A DNA stretch of 44,651 nucleotides from Gracilibacillus oryzae (GCF_009498735.1 NZ_ML762425.1:332748-377398), one strand, 5' to 3'; shown: positions 1 to 9,662, numbered from the stretch's first letter. Translations and numbers: made by a program. Notes: generated by a model from the letters alone, not told the origin.

Positions 1-1
1 T

Positions 2-874
2 GCAAAAGAACAAGATTGGAATAACATATTTATAGAAAAAATCGGTATACCTCCTCATATTTTTTCTAAACCAGTTCAGCCTATGCAGGCAATTGGCAGA
101 CTGACAGAAGAATTGAAAGACGAGCTGGGGTGTGACCTTGATGTGGTATTACCAGGAACACATGATACTGCTTCAGCGGTAGTCAGTGTACCGAGTAATG
201 AAACCATTTACATTAGCTCTGGAACTTGGTCGCTAATCGGTGTAGAACATCATGAACCGATAAGTACAGAAAAAGCGTTGGAATATAATTTCACCAATGA
301 AGGTGGCGTTAATAATAATATTCGGTTCTTAAAAAATATAATGGGCCTATGGATGATTCAGGAAGTAAAAAGAGAATTAAAAGACCACTTTGACTTTCCT
401 CAGTTTGTAGACTTTGCTTATAAAAAAGCTGATTTCCCGTCTATTGTCGATGTAAATGATCCCCGTTTTTTGAACCCGGGCAGTATGGTTCGGGCGATTC
501 AGGATTATTGTCTTTTAACATCACAGTTGATACCTGAAACACCCGGTGAAATAGCAGCATGTATTTTCAATAGTTTAGTTGATAGTTATAAAAATGCTGC
601 AGCACAAATTGAAGAATTAACAGGTAAAAGTTATGCAACTATCCATATAATTGGTGGCGGCAGTCAAAACAATTATATAAATGAAAAGTTGGCGGAAAGT
701 ACAGGAAAGACGGTTTATACAGGACCAACGGAAGCGACTGCAATTGGAAACCTGATAGCACAAATGGTAGCAACAGGAGAAATTGATTCATTGGAAAAAT
801 CGAAAAATTTAATAAATCAATCATTTGATATTCAACAATATAACCGAGAGGGGAATAATGATGTCAGTAAATGA
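2..874 (+). CDS. rhaB: Rhamnulokinase, C-terminal part (5' end outside window)
   Basis: The frame is open from the first bases of the window, so the gene is cut by the window edge and the Met at position 83 is internal. The visible 290 residues are the C-terminal half of a FGGY/ASKHA carbohydrate kinase. They include the GTHDTASAV segment, SSGTWSLIG, and the nucleotide-binding stretch [11 protein letters not shown] followed by [10 protein letters not shown], which is typical of RhaB. The enzyme phosphorylates L-rhamnulose to rhamnulose-1-phosphate in the cytoplasm. The 3' end overlaps the start of rhaA by 14 bases, so the two are translationally coupled. Identification is firm because of the motifs and the rhaA and rhaEW genes that follow. 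Confidence 0.95.
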   Translation, partial: AKEQDWNNIFIEKIGIPPHIFSKPVQPMQAIGRLTEELKDELGCDLDVVLPGTHDTASAVVSVPSNETIYISSGTWSLIGVEHHEPISTEKALEYNFTNEGGVNNNIRFLKNIMGLWMIQEVKRELKDHFDFPQFVDFAYKKADFPSIVDVNDPRFLNPGSMVRAIQDYCLLTSQLIPETPGEIAACIFNSLVDSYKNAAAQIEELTGKSYATIHIIGGGSQNNYINEKLAESTGKTVYTGPTEATAIGNLIAQMVATGEIDSLEKSKNLINQSFDIQQYNREGNNDVSK

Positions 875-2117
875 TAATTTTCAACAAGCAAAGCAGCAGT
901 ATGAAAAATGGGGAGTTTCCGTAGAAAATGCTATCGAAAAACTAAAGAACGTTTCCATATCCATTCATTGTTGGCAAGGTGATGACATTGCTGGTTTTGA
1001 AGTGAATCAGCAAGAACTGTCTGGCGGAATTGATGTAACAGGAAATTATCCGGGAAAAGCAGTAAACCCAGAGCAATTAAGATCTGATCTGGAAAAAGCA
1101 CTTTCTTTAATTCCCGGTACTCATAAAATTAATTTGCATGCGATTTATGCAGAAACAGATGGAGAATTTGTTGACCGTAATGAATTAGAGCCAAAGCATT
1201 TTACTAATTGGGTAAACTGGGCAAAAGAGAATAACTTAGGGTTAGATTTTAACCCTACATTGTTTTCCCATCCAAAAGCTGCAGATGGTTTAACACTTGC
1301 TCATCCTGATGAAGAAGTTCGCGATTTCTGGATTCAGCATTGTATAAAGTCACGTAGGATTGGGGAGTATTTTGGAAAAGAATTGGGTCAATCTTGTTTA
1401 ACAAATATTTGGATTCCTGATGGATATAAAGATATTCCGAGTGATCGCTTAACACCCCGTAAACGACTGAAAGAGTCATTAGACGAGATTTTTGCTGCAG
1501 ATGTGGATGAAACTTACAACATTGACGCGGTAGAAAGTAAATTATTTGGTATTGGTTCAGAAGCATACGTTGTAGGTTCTCATGAGTTTTACATGGGTTA
1601 TGCACTGAAAAATAACAAGCTTTGCTTATTAGATACAGGACATTATCATCCAACAGAGGTTGTTTCTAATAAAATCTCTGCAATGCTCTTGTTCAGTGAT
1701 AAATTAGCACTTCATGTCTCCAGGCCGGTTCGCTGGGATAGTGATCATGTTGTCATTTTTGACGATGAATTACGGGAGATTGGTTTGGAAATTGTCCGTA
1801 ATAATGCCATCGATAAAGTGATGATCGGTCTTGATTTTTTCGATGCGAGCATTAATAGAGTAGCAGCATGGACGATTGGTACTCGTAATATGATTAAATC
1901 ATTATTGTATGCATTATTATTACCACATGATTATTTAAAACAGTTGCAAGAAGAAGGAAACTTTACAGACAGATTGGCATTAATGGAAGAATTCAAAACT
2001 TACCCATTTGGCGCAGTATGGGATTATTATTGTGAGAAAATGGGTGTGCCGGTAAAAGAACAATGGCTGGATGAAATAAAAAAATATGAAAAAGCTGTAT
2101 TATCACATCGAGAATAA
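861..2117 (+). CDS. rhaA: L-rhamnose isomerase
   Basis: This cytoplasmic, metal-dependent isomerase converts L-rhamnose to L-rhamnulose, the step before RhaB. The protein has about 418 residues, close to the usual length. It shows the family segments SIHCWQGDD near the N-terminus, [13 protein letters not shown] in the first third and [12 protein letters not shown] near the C-terminus, which belong to the TIM-barrel metal site. The frame is open back to a TTG at 825, but that lies inside rhaB. GAGAGGGG at 846-853 is well placed for the ATG at 861 (ATG at 858 is the alternative). It is co-transcribed with rhaB. No clear terminator separates it from rhaEW, although a new promoter lies in the 114-base gap. 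Confidence 0.96.
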   Translation: MSVNDNFQQAKQQYEKWGVSVENAIEKLKNVSISIHCWQGDDIAGFEVNQQELSGGIDVTGNYPGKAVNPEQLRSDLEKALSLIPGTHKINLHAIYAETDGEFVDRNELEPKHFTNWVNWAKENNLGLDFNPTLFSHPKAADGLTLAHPDEEVRDFWIQHCIKSRRIGEYFGKELGQSCLTNIWIPDGYKDIPSDRLTPRKRLKESLDEIFAADVDETYNIDAVESKLFGIGSEAYVVGSHEFYMGYALKNNKLCLLDTGHYHPTEVVSNKISAMLLFSDKLALHVSRPVRWDSDHVVIFDDELREIGLEIVRNNAIDKVMIGLDFFDASINRVAAWTIGTRNMIKSLLYALLLPHDYLKQLQEEGNFTDRLALMEEFKTYPFGAVWDYYCEKMGVPVKEQWLDEIKKYEKAVLSHRE

Positions 2118-2130
2118 AAACAGATAAATA

Positions 2131-2169
2131 TTTGTTTGTGTTGATTTATGTTTGTTTAATAGCTATAAT
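2131..2169 (+). promoter_or_regulatory. rhaEW promoter with flanking direct repeats
   Basis: A sigma-A-type promoter is visible: TTGATT at 2141-2146, a 17-base spacer, and TATAAT at 2164-2169. The heptamer TTTGTTT occurs at 2131-2137 and again at 2151-2157, exactly 20 bases apart, bracketing the -35 box. AAACAAAA (2188-2195) and AAACAA (2211-2216) follow downstream. This spacing suits a repressor dimer on one DNA face. In Bacillus subtilis the rha genes are controlled by the DeoR-family RhaR, but no binding was tested here. Confidence 0.6.
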
Positions 2170-2231
2170 AAAAGGAGATATAATTTTAAACAAAAATAAA
2201 AACAGAAATCAAACAATGAGGAGGAAGTTAC

Positions 2232-4298
2232 TTGGTACAATATCTTTGGGATGATAAAAAAGCGGTAAATAAAGATGGATTAGAATCACTTGTTTACCGT
2301 TCCAATTTACTTGGATCTGAGCGGTCTGTTGTAAACTGGGGCGGTGGGAACACCTCTGCTAAAACCATCGAGAAGGATTTTAAAGGGGAAGACATTGAAG
2401 TCATGTGGGTGAAAGGAAGTGGGTCTGACCTAGCGACAATGAAGGCAGAAAACTTTACCGGCCTTAATTTAGCAGATATCCGGCCGCTGTTAGAGCGTGA
2501 GGATATGACAGATGAGGAAATGGTTTCATATTTAGGACATTGTATGATTGATGTCAAACATCCACGTTCCTCTATTGAAACCTTATTACATGCATTTTTA
2601 CCATTTAAACAAGTGGATCATACTCATCCAGATGCAATCATTAGTATTGCATGTGCAGATAATGGGAAAGAAGTAGCTAAAGAGATCTATGGTGATCGAT
2701 TTGTTTGGGTGCCATACATTCGTCCAGGCTTCAAATTATCCAAAATGATTGCAGAGGGTGTGAAAAACAATCCTGAGGCGGAACTCGTGATTATGGAGAA
2801 GCACGGACTTGTTACATGGGGTGAAACATCACAAGAAAGCTATAATAAAACAATCGAGATTATTAATGAGGCAGAAAGCTATATTAATCAGCAATCAGAA
2901 GGAAAAGCACTGTTTGGCGGGGCACAATACGACTCGTTAAATGAACAAGACAGAAAAGACTTATTTGCAGACATTATGCCGATCATTAGAGGACAAGTTA
3001 GTCAGAATAATAGAATGCTAGCAACATATAATGACAATGACAGTGTCCTGGAATTTGTCAATAGTCGTGATGCAAAAGAATTGTCGCAGATTGGTGCAGC
3101 ATGTCCTGATCACCTTGTTCATACGAAACGGGTGCCTCTATTTATTGATTGGAATCCTCAATCAGAAGATAAAGCGGTATTAATTGACAAGGTAAGAGCT
3201 GGTTTGGATCAGTTTAAAGCGGAATATGAAGCCTATTTTGAAAGAAATAAGCAAGAAGGGGATGTATTATCCGAAACAGCACCGCGGATTATATTAATTC
3301 CCGGACTTGGGATGATTAATACAGGGAAGAGCTGGTCTGCAGCGAATGTCAGTGAACAGCTGTATCACAGGGCAATATCTGTAATGGCTGGTTCGACGGT
3401 ATTAGGTAACTTTGTTTCATTAAATGAAGCAGAATCCTATGGTGTGGAATATTGGCCACTGGAGTTATATAAATTAAGTTTAGCACCTGCTGAAAAAGAA
3501 TTTTCCCGTCATGTTGCGTTTGTGACAGGTGGTGCTGGCGGAATCGGGACAGCAACCACTTATCGTTTATTAGAAGATGGTGCACATGTTGTCATTGCCG
3601 ATATTAACTTAGAAGGTGCAGAAAACTTAGCAAAAGAAGTAAATGAAAGATATGGTGAAAACCGGGCATTTGCATTAAAAATGGATGTAACCAAAGAAGC
3701 AGAAGTACAGCAGGCAATCCAGAATTCCGTTCTTCATTATGGGGGAATCGATATTCTGGTAAACAATGCAGGTTTAGCAAGCTCCAGTCCTTTTGAAGAA
3801 ACAACGATCGATCAATGGAATTTAAATATCAATGTTTTAGTCACAGGTTATTTCCTTGTAGCCAGAGAAGTATTCAAGCTGATGAAAGATCAGGCAATTG
3901 GTGGTAATATGGTATTTATCGGTTCGAAAAACTCGATTTATGCAGGGAAAAATGCGGCAGCATACAGTACCGCAAAGGCTGCGGAAGTCCATTTAGCGAG
4001 AACCATTGCTGCTGATGGAGGATCACTTGGAATTCGAGTGAACTCTGTCTTGCCAGACGCTGTGATCCGCGGGTCAAAAATCTGGGATTCTTCATGGAAG
4101 AAAGAACGTGCTTCTTCTTACGGTATCGGAACAGATGATTTAGAAGAACATTACCGTAAACGTACGATTTTAAATGTGAACATTTTACCAGAAGATATTG
4201 CAGAATCTGTTGCATTTTTAGCTTCTTCCAAAGCGGCGAAAACAACAGGGTGTATGGTAACAGTAGATGGTGGCGTTGCTGCTGCATTTACCAGATAA
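2232..4298 (+). CDS. rhaEW: Bifunctional rhamnulose-1-phosphate aldolase / lactaldehyde dehydrogenase
   Basis: This is a fusion of about 688 residues, the normal size for the Bacillus RhaEW (YuxG) family. The N-terminal class II aldolase domain carries the zinc-ligand motif HTHPDA (H130, H132) and a further histidine in EKHG (H191). The C-terminal half is a short-chain dehydrogenase with the NAD motif TGGAGGIG from residue 432, NNAG, and the catalytic YSTAK (Y578, K582). It splits rhamnulose-1-phosphate into dihydroxyacetone phosphate and L-lactaldehyde, and the dehydrogenase domain then handles the lactaldehyde, giving lactate. It starts with TTG behind a strong GAGGAGGAAG site at 2218-2227. 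A hairpin terminator follows, then lutABC. Confidence 0.95.
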   Translation: MVQYLWDDKKAVNKDGLESLVYRSNLLGSERSVVNWGGGNTSAKTIEKDFKGEDIEVMWVKGSGSDLATMKAENFTGLNLADIRPLLEREDMTDEEMVSYLGHCMIDVKHPRSSIETLLHAFLPFKQVDHTHPDAIISIACADNGKEVAKEIYGDRFVWVPYIRPGFKLSKMIAEGVKNNPEAELVIMEKHGLVTWGETSQESYNKTIEIINEAESYINQQSEGKALFGGAQYDSLNEQDRKDLFADIMPIIRGQVSQNNRMLATYNDNDSVLEFVNSRDAKELSQIGAACPDHLVHTKRVPLFIDWNPQSEDKAVLIDKVRAGLDQFKAEYEAYFERNKQEGDVLSETAPRIILIPGLGMINTGKSWSAANVSEQLYHRAISVMAGSTVLGNFVSLNEAESYGVEYWPLELYKLSLAPAEKEFSRHVAFVTGGAGGIGTATTYRLLEDGAHVVIADINLEGAENLAKEVNERYGENRAFALKMDVTKEAEVQQAIQNSVLHYGGIDILVNNAGLASSSPFEETTIDQWNLNINVLVTGYFLVAREVFKLMKDQAIGGNMVFIGSKNSIYAGKNAAAYSTAKAAEVHLARTIAADGGSLGIRVNSVLPDAVIRGSKIWDSSWKKERASSYGIGTDDLEEHYRKRTILNVNILPEDIAESVAFLASSKAAKTTGCMVTVDGGVAAAFTR

Positions 4299-4308
4299 TG
4301 AAGGAAAA

Positions 4309-4340
4309 TGGATAAACTCTCAATTTAGAGGGTTTATCCA
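4309..4340 (+). terminator. Hairpin terminator after rhaEW
   Basis: A 13-bp stem (4309-4321 with 4328-4340, one G-T wobble) closes a 6-base loop. The downstream U-tract is weak, so read-through into lutABC is possible. An A-rich stretch lies upstream. Confidence 0.6.
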
Positions 4341-4415
4341 TTCTACTATTTACGAGAATAGTGATAAAATAATAGGAAAGTCATGATTGGGAACATCCAA
4401 AAAGGGGCGTTAAAA

Positions 4416-5141
4416 GTGAAAGTATCTTTTTTTATCACATGTTTAGGGGATATTTTTTATGCAAATGCCGGAAAAGCTGCGGTAGAACTGCTAGAAAGAT
4501 TAGGTTGTGAAGTAGAATTTCCCGATGCTCAGACATGTTGTGGTCAGCCGGCATATAACAGCGGATACCATAAAGAGACGCTTGAGGCTGCCAAACATAT
4601 GATAGAAGTATTTGAGCAGTCAGAGTATGTTGTCGGTATTTCCGGATCTTGTGTTTATATGCTGCATGAATATGTTCATTTATTTAAAGACGGTTCCAAT
4701 TGGCAGAAACGGGCCATTGCTCTTAAAGAGAAAACCTATGAATTTTCTCAATTTATCGTTGAGATACTTGGCATAGAAGATGTTGGAGCAAGTTATCAAG
4801 CTGTAGCAACATATCATACTTCCTGCCATATGACAAGATTACTTGGTGTGAAAGAAGCACCTTTCAAATTATTGGAAAATGTAAAAGGCTTAAAAATGGT
4901 AGATTTGCCATATCGTCATGATTGTTGTGGGTTTGGAGGGACATTTTCTGTTAAAATGGCAAATATATCAGAACAAATGGTTGATGAAAAAATCTCTCAT
5001 ATTGAAGAAACAGAAGCGAATCTATTACTGGGTGCGGATGGAAGCTGCTTAATGAATATTGGTGGCCGAATTACTAGACAAGGCAAACCAGTTGAAGTAA
5101 AGCATATTGCCGAAATTTTAAACAGCAGAGGTGATGAATAA
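4416..5141 (+). CDS. lutA: L-lactate utilization protein LutA (cysteine-rich CCG domain protein)
   Basis: LutA, LutB and LutC form the iron-sulfur complex that oxidises L-lactate to pyruvate. The protein has about 241 residues with two CCG-type cysteine-rich domains: [10 protein letters not shown] from C41 and [11 protein letters not shown] from C170, plus TSCH between them. The frame is open to an ATG at 4383, but AAAGGGG at 4401-4407 and the family N-terminus ([10 protein letters not shown]) favour the GTG at 4416. The stop overlaps the lutB start (TAATG), so the genes are coupled. Its place directly after the rhamnose genes fits a role in consuming the lactate made by RhaEW. Confidence 0.95.
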   Translation: MKVSFFITCLGDIFYANAGKAAVELLERLGCEVEFPDAQTCCGQPAYNSGYHKETLEAAKHMIEVFEQSEYVVGISGSCVYMLHEYVHLFKDGSNWQKRAIALKEKTYEFSQFIVEILGIEDVGASYQAVATYHTSCHMTRLLGVKEAPFKLLENVKGLKMVDLPYRHDCCGFGGTFSVKMANISEQMVDEKISHIEETEANLLLGADGSCLMNIGGRITRQGKPVEVKHIAEILNSRGDE

Positions 5142-6571
5142 TGCCGATGCATATTGGGGAAAAGGATTTTAAAAAACGTGTAACAAAAGGTATTCAGGAT
5201 GATTTTATGCGCGGTGCTGTGCGCTCGGCTCAGGAAAGGCTGCAAAACAGACGTGCTGCTGCAGCAGAAGAATTGGGAGACTGGGAAGAATGGCGAACAC
5301 TCGGTCAGCAAATACGAAGCCACACTGTTGAACACCTGGATTATTACTTACACCAGTTAAGCGAAAAAGTAGCTGAACTTGGGGGACATGTTTTCTTTGC
5401 CGAAACAGGAGAAGAAGCAAACGAGTATATTAAACAGGTTGTTCAGGAAAAGAATGCAAAGAAAATCGCCAAATCAAAATCAATGGTAACAGAAGAAATT
5501 TCGATGAATGAGGCTTTGGAAGGAATCGGCTGTGAAGTGATTGAAACAGATTTAGGGGAATATATTCTGCAAATTGATGACCATGATCCCCCATCTCATA
5601 TTGTGGCACCAGCGCTGCATAAAAATAAGGAACAAATTAGAGATGTTTTTAAAGAAAGACTGGATTATTTAAAGACTGAAAAACCAGAAGAACTTGCGTT
5701 ATTTGCTCGGGAAAAATTGCGAGAAGAATTTTTAACTGCCGATATCGGGATAACCGGCTGCAACTTCGCTGTTGCGGAATCAGGTTCATTTGCCCTTGTC
5801 ACAAATGAAGGAAATGCACGCATGGTAACAGCATTACCAAAAACACAAATTACGGTAATGGGCATGGAACGGATTGTTCCTGGCTGGGAGGAGCTTGATA
5901 TTGTTGTCAGTCTTTTAACAAGAGCAGCAGTCGGCCAGAAATTAACCAGTTATATAACGGCATTAACGGGGCCGAAACAGATAGACGAAGCGGATGGACC
6001 AGAAGAGTTTCACTTAGTGATCGTAGACAATGGCCGCTCAAAAATACTTGGTACAGAATTTCAGGAAGCTTTACACTGTATTCGCTGTGCTGCATGTATT
6101 AATGTATGCCCTGTTTACCGTCATGTTGGCGGTCATGCTTATGGATCGATTTATCCTGGTCCTATTGGGGCGGTGTTATCCCCATTATTATCAGATTATG
6201 ATGAATATAAAGAGTTACCATATGCTTCTTCTTTATGTGGGGCGTGTACAGAAGTTTGTCCAGTGAAAATACCGTTACATGAGCAGCTGATTATGCACAG
6301 AAGGAAGATAGTCGAAGATGAGAAAAAGTCTACGTTAGCTGAGCGTATTGCCATGAGAGGCTTTGAGCAAATAGTTCATTCTGCAAACCTTTATCGTACA
6401 GCTACGAGGATGGCCCCATTTTTAACAACTCCGTTTGCTAAGAATAATGTGATCACAAAAGGACCGGGACCAATTAGAAATTGGACAGATACCAGGGATC
6501 TACCTAGACCGACCAAAGAAAGATTTCGTGACTGGTTTAAAAACAGGGAAAAACAAGGGGGAGCTGTCTAA
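5141..6571 (+). CDS. lutB: L-lactate utilization iron-sulfur protein LutB
   Basis: This is the iron-sulfur core of the LutABC L-lactate oxidation complex, about 476 residues, matching the family. The N-terminal two thirds is a LUD domain. A ferredoxin-like module follows, with [12 protein letters not shown] (C313, C316, C319, C323) and a second cluster CGACTEVCP (C366, C369, C373), typical of two [4Fe-4S] centres. It overlaps lutA by one base and lutC by one base, so the three are made together. The C-terminal tail after about residue 400 is basic and proline-rich, as in the family. Confidence 0.95.
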   Translation: MPMHIGEKDFKKRVTKGIQDDFMRGAVRSAQERLQNRRAAAAEELGDWEEWRTLGQQIRSHTVEHLDYYLHQLSEKVAELGGHVFFAETGEEANEYIKQVVQEKNAKKIAKSKSMVTEEISMNEALEGIGCEVIETDLGEYILQIDDHDPPSHIVAPALHKNKEQIRDVFKERLDYLKTEKPEELALFAREKLREEFLTADIGITGCNFAVAESGSFALVTNEGNARMVTALPKTQITVMGMERIVPGWEELDIVVSLLTRAAVGQKLTSYITALTGPKQIDEADGPEEFHLVIVDNGRSKILGTEFQEALHCIRCAACINVCPVYRHVGGHAYGSIYPGPIGAVLSPLLSDYDEYKELPYASSLCGACTEVCPVKIPLHEQLIMHRRKIVEDEKKSTLAERIAMRGFEQIVHSANLYRTATRMAPFLTTPFAKNNVITKGPGPIRNWTDTRDLPRPTKERFRDWFKNREKQGGAV

Positions 6572-7287
6572 TGAAAGGAAAGATAATCAATCGAGAGCGG
6601 TTCTTAACAAATGTCTCCTCAAAAATTGGCGGCTTGACACCAGAGAAGTCCATCGAAAAACCGGAATGGACTGTGAACCCCCAGCATAATGTACTGAAAG
6701 ATTTTACACAAGACCAGTTGGTGGATGTGTTAAAAGAGCAATGCCAACATATTCATACAGATTTTTTTCAGACAACATCTGACAGATTAAAGGATACATT
6801 AAATGATGTTTTGGCACAGTATGCAACAAAGTCATTTATTTATTCAGCAGATGAACGTTTTCAGACATATCACCTTGATGATTTTTTCCAATCTTCAGTA
6901 AATGAAAAACGAGCAATAATGGAATGGGACCCGGAAGATCGGGAGACTTCTGTAAGTTTTGCCGAGAAAGCAGATGCCGGAATCACATTTAGTGATATGA
7001 CACTTGCAGAATCGGGAACAATTGTGTTGTTTAATGGAAAAGGGCAAGGACGTTCTGTTAGTCTTCTGCCACGTGATTATATTGCCATTGTACCTAAATC
7101 CACGATTGTCCCAAGAATGACACAGGCAACACAATATATCCATGAACTGGTGAAAACGGGGAAAAATATAGCTTCATGTGTAAATTTTATTACTGGACCT
7201 AGTAATAGTGCAGATATTGAGATGAATTTAGTTGTTGGTGTACATGGTCCCATTCAGGCAGCTTATATTATTGTTGAAGATAAATAG
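6571..7287 (+). CDS. lutC: L-lactate utilization protein LutC (LUD domain)
   Basis: Third subunit of the L-lactate oxidation complex: 238 residues, a single LUD domain with the family segments DAGITFSDMTLAESGTIVL and LPRDYIAIV, and the C-terminal ITGPSNSADIEMNLVVGVHGP. The ATG overlaps the lutB stop. A strong intrinsic terminator follows, marking the end of the operon. Confidence 0.95.
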   Translation: MKGKIINRERFLTNVSSKIGGLTPEKSIEKPEWTVNPQHNVLKDFTQDQLVDVLKEQCQHIHTDFFQTTSDRLKDTLNDVLAQYATKSFIYSADERFQTYHLDDFFQSSVNEKRAIMEWDPEDRETSVSFAEKADAGITFSDMTLAESGTIVLFNGKGQGRSVSLLPRDYIAIVPKSTIVPRMTQATQYIHELVKTGKNIASCVNFITGPSNSADIEMNLVVGVHGPIQAAYIIVEDK

Positions 7288-7293
7288 ATGATA

Positions 7294-7335
7294 AAAATGC
7301 TTAAGGAGGACAATTACTTAAGCATTTTATCTTTT
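7294..7335 (+). terminator. Intrinsic terminator after lutC
   Basis: Perfect 12-bp stem AAAATGCTTAAG (7294-7305) with CTTAAGCATTTT (7317-7328), 11-base loop, then a T-rich tail to 7335. Confidence 0.88.
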
Positions 7336-7342
7336 AAGAATA

Positions 7343-7372
7343 TTGGTAAAAAAAATAAATCCTTGATAAAAT
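7343..7372 (+). promoter_or_regulatory. Candidate cysK promoter
   Basis: TTGGTA (7343-7348), an 18-base spacer and TAAAAT (7367-7372) lie 28 bases before the cysK start. This is a fair but not strong sigma-A match. No riboswitch or T-box is visible in the short gap. Confidence 0.4.
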
Positions 7373-7399
7373 AAGTTGTGTGAAAGGTAGGAGAAATTA

Positions 7400-8314
7400 A
7401 TGAAAGTATACCAAAGCATGACTGAATTGATTGGAAACACACCAATGGTAAAATTGAACCGAATCGTACCTAGTGATGCTGCCGATGTTTATATGAAACT
7501 GGAGATGTTTAATCCAACCAAAAGTGTCAAAGATCGTGCAGCTTACAATATGATCGACAAAGCGGAAAAAGAAGGATATATACAAGAGGGAGCGACCATT
7601 ATCGAGCCAACCAGTGGAAATACTGGCATTGGACTCGCCATGAATGCTGCAGTAAGAGGTTATAAAGCGATATTAGTAATGCCTGACAATATGACACAAG
7701 AGCGAATTAATTTGTTAAAAGCATATGGTGCGGAAGTTGTTTTAACACCAAGTCAGGAGAAAATGCCTGGTGCAATAAGAAAAGCAAAGGAATTGGCTGA
7801 TAAAATACCGAACAGTTTTGTGCCGCAACAGTTCGAAAATCATGCTAATCCGGAAATCCACCGTTCTACAACGGCCAAAGAGATATTAGAGCAAATGAAT
7901 CACCAGTTAGATGGCTTTGTAGCTACGGCTGGAACTGGCGGCACTATTACGGGTACAGGGGAAGTTTTAAGAGAAAGCCTGGCAGACCTTTATATTGCGG
8001 TAGCAGAACCTAAAGGCTCGCCAGTTTTATCTGGCGGAACACCAGGAAAGCATAAATTGGTAGGGACAAGCCCAGGTTTTATTCCGGATATTTTGAATAC
8101 GAATATTTATGATGAAATTCTTCAGATAAGTGACGAAGATGCGGTTACTACTTTTAAACGGCTGGCAAAAGAAGAAGGAATTTTTGTGGGACTGTCTGCA
8201 GGAGCAGCTGCCTATGCTGCCATTCAAGTAGCGAAAAAACTCGGGAAAGGAAAGAAAGTTGTCTGTATTGCACCAGACACTGGAGAAAGATATCTGAGTA
8301 TGAATCTATTTTAA
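7400..8314 (+). CDS. cysK: Cysteine synthase A (O-acetylserine sulfhydrylase)
   Basis: A PLP enzyme that makes L-cysteine from O-acetyl-L-serine and sulfide in the cytoplasm. It has 304 residues, the usual length. The PLP lysine is in SVKDRAA (K44). The substrate loop TSGNTGIG and the phosphate-binding GTGGTITGTG are intact, and the C-terminus has the PDTGERYLS signature. GGTAGGAG at 7387-7394 supports the ATG. It appears to be a single-gene unit lying between the lutABC terminator and a convergent minus-strand gene. The pattern fits the CysK type rather than cystathionine beta-synthase. Confidence 0.95.
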   Translation: MKVYQSMTELIGNTPMVKLNRIVPSDAADVYMKLEMFNPTKSVKDRAAYNMIDKAEKEGYIQEGATIIEPTSGNTGIGLAMNAAVRGYKAILVMPDNMTQERINLLKAYGAEVVLTPSQEKMPGAIRKAKELADKIPNSFVPQQFENHANPEIHRSTTAKEILEQMNHQLDGFVATAGTGGTITGTGEVLRESLADLYIAVAEPKGSPVLSGGTPGKHKLVGTSPGFIPDILNTNIYDEILQISDEDAVTTFKRLAKEEGIFVGLSAGAAAYAAIQVAKKLGKGKKVVCIAPDTGERYLSMNLF

Positions 8315-8387
8315 TAAGAAAAACTTGCAATCGCTCGTCTTTTAACGACTTTGTCCATTTTTCTTATAATTGGAACTTCAAAACGTG

Positions 8388-8421
8388 AAAAAAGGACTTA
8401 GATTTTTCATCTAAATCCTTT
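8388..8421 (-). terminator. Intrinsic terminator of the Gly/Pro/Tyr-rich gene
   Basis: A 13-bp stem with one mismatch (8409-8421 with 8391-8403) and a 5-base loop is followed on the minus strand by a run of T. It sits 12 bases past the stop of the minus-strand gene. Confidence 0.8.
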
Positions 8422-8432
8422 CATCAGTTCAT

Positions 8433-8714
8433 TTAATATGGTCCATAGAAAGGTCCTGGGCCATATGGAGGTCTAGGGCCGAACGGATATGGATTTGGTC
8501 CAGGACCAGGTCCAGGTCCATAGTAAGGATATGGTCCGTAAGGCGGGTAAGGATAAGGTCTTGGCGGACCATCTGCTATTTCTCCTCCAAGAAAGCCTAA
8601 TCCAAATCCTAACAACCCAGCTCCAAGTGGTCCAATTGGTCCGAAGAATCGTTCATCCTGTCTATGCATATGCGGATCATTATAATAAGATTGGTTCATA
8701 GGTGTATACAACAT
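8433..8714 (-). CDS. Small Gly/Pro/Tyr-rich protein, spore-coat-like
   Basis: A 93-residue protein. Residues 1-22 are polar (MNQSYYNDPHMHRQDERFF), and a glycine-rich stretch follows (GPLGAGLLGFGLGFLGGEIADG). The last 45 residues are almost only P, G, Y and F in repeats such as YPYPPYGPYPYYGPGPG. This composition resembles small coat or exosporium-associated proteins of Bacillaceae, but no specific family was recognised. GAAAGGAG at 8720-8727 supports the ATG. A sigma-K-like promoter lies upstream and an intrinsic terminator downstream, so it is a complete, independently expressed gene. A structural role in the mother cell or spore coat is inferred, not shown. Confidence 0.75.
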   Translation of the reverse strand: MLYTPMNQSYYNDPHMHRQDERFFGPIGPLGAGLLGFGLGFLGGEIADGPPRPYPYPPYGPYPYYGPGPGPGPNPYPFGPRPPYGPGPFYGPY

Positions 8715-8758
8715 ACATGCTCCTTTCAGTGATAAACAGATAATTACTTACCTGATAG

Positions 8759-8785
8759 TAGCCTATGCACGGATACCCATTATGT
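8759..8785 (-). promoter_or_regulatory. Candidate sigma-K-type promoter for the Gly/Pro/Tyr-rich gene
   Basis: On the minus strand CATAGGCTA (8767-8759) fits the sigma-K -10 consensus CATAnnnTA exactly. An AC pair (8785-8784) lies 16 bases upstream, where the -35 is expected. The start codon is about 45 bases downstream. The motif is short and could occur by chance. Confidence 0.4.
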
Positions 8786-8856
8786 AAGGGTAAATACCCA
8801 TTTTTCAAAAATTTAAGATAAGTCTTTCAAATTACGGGATAAAGCGGGGATAGAGG

Positions 8857-9648
8857 ATGAAAATATTAGATAAAAATCAAATCGATTGGCAGAATGATTC
8901 GCTTCATGATGAATGCCCAAGCCTTACTCCATATCTTTTGAATGATAATAAGGAAGCACCATTTATTATCGTCATTCCAGGAGGCGGTTATAGTCACAGA
9001 GCATATCATGAAGGGGAACCTGTTGCTGAATGGCTGAATGAAAATGGCTATCATGCCGCAGTACTGCGTTACCGAGTCGCACCAATTCAGGATCAGGAAA
9101 CAATCAATAATGGCCAAATGGCAGTCAGGGCGGTACGCTACTATGCAAAAGAGTGGGGAATTGTTCCAGAAAAAATTGGCGTATTAGGATTTTCAGCAGG
9201 CGGGCATCTGGCAGCAATGATTAGTAACCGTTTCGAAGACGGCGATCAGTCAAGTGATGATCCTTTGTACCATTATTCTAGCCGGCCGGATTTTCAGATA
9301 TTATGTTATCCTGTTCTATCAATGGGAGCATATACACATGAAGGTAGTAAACATAATTTGATTGGGCCTGATGCTGCTGATTTTCTGATCGATCATTATT
9401 CAGCAGAAAAATTAGTTACAGCAAATACACCTCCTGCATTTATCTGGTCAACAGCTGATGATGCATCTGTTTCGGTCTTTAACAGTCTGCAATATGTCCA
9501 GGCTCTGCAACAATACCATATCAACTATGATTTACATATATACCAGGAGGGTAGACATGGATTGGGACTCGCAGACGAACACCCCCATGCCTATATGTGG
9601 AAAGACGTCTGTTTAAATTGGCTGAATCAGTATATTAGAGCAAAATAA
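8857..9648 (+). CDS. Alpha/beta hydrolase, carbohydrate-esterase-like (BD-FAE/acetyl xylan esterase type)
   Basis: A 263-residue cytoplasmic serine hydrolase with no signal peptide. The oxyanion segment is IPGGGYSHRAYHEGEPVA near residue 44, the nucleophile elbow is GFSAGGH (S113), the acid lies in STADDAS (D201/D202), and the histidine is in GRHGLGL (H234), so the triad is complete. The family removes acetyl or similar ester groups from sugars or small esters, and the exact substrate cannot be read from the sequence. A GGGG tract at 8846-8849 supports the ATG. A 45-residue ORF follows 14 bases after the stop and probably shares the transcript, which would end at the terminator at 9815. Confidence 0.85.
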   Translation: MKILDKNQIDWQNDSLHDECPSLTPYLLNDNKEAPFIIVIPGGGYSHRAYHEGEPVAEWLNENGYHAAVLRYRVAPIQDQETINNGQMAVRAVRYYAKEWGIVPEKIGVLGFSAGGHLAAMISNRFEDGDQSSDDPLYHYSSRPDFQILCYPVLSMGAYTHEGSKHNLIGPDAADFLIDHYSAEKLVTANTPPAFIWSTADDASVSVFNSLQYVQALQQYHINYDLHIYQEGRHGLGLADEHPHAYMWKDVCLNWLNQYIRAK

Positions 9649-9662
9649 AAGGAGTTTTTCGA

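Noticed and set aside
8315-8366. TAAGAAAAA and TTTTTCTTA inverted arms after cysK as a terminator
   Set aside because: The stem is A/T only with a 34-base loop, so it is unlikely to terminate.
8489-8701. Plus-strand ORF of 70 codons opposite the Gly/Pro/Tyr-rich gene
   Set aside because: It is an antisense shadow of a repetitive coding sequence and has no ribosome site.
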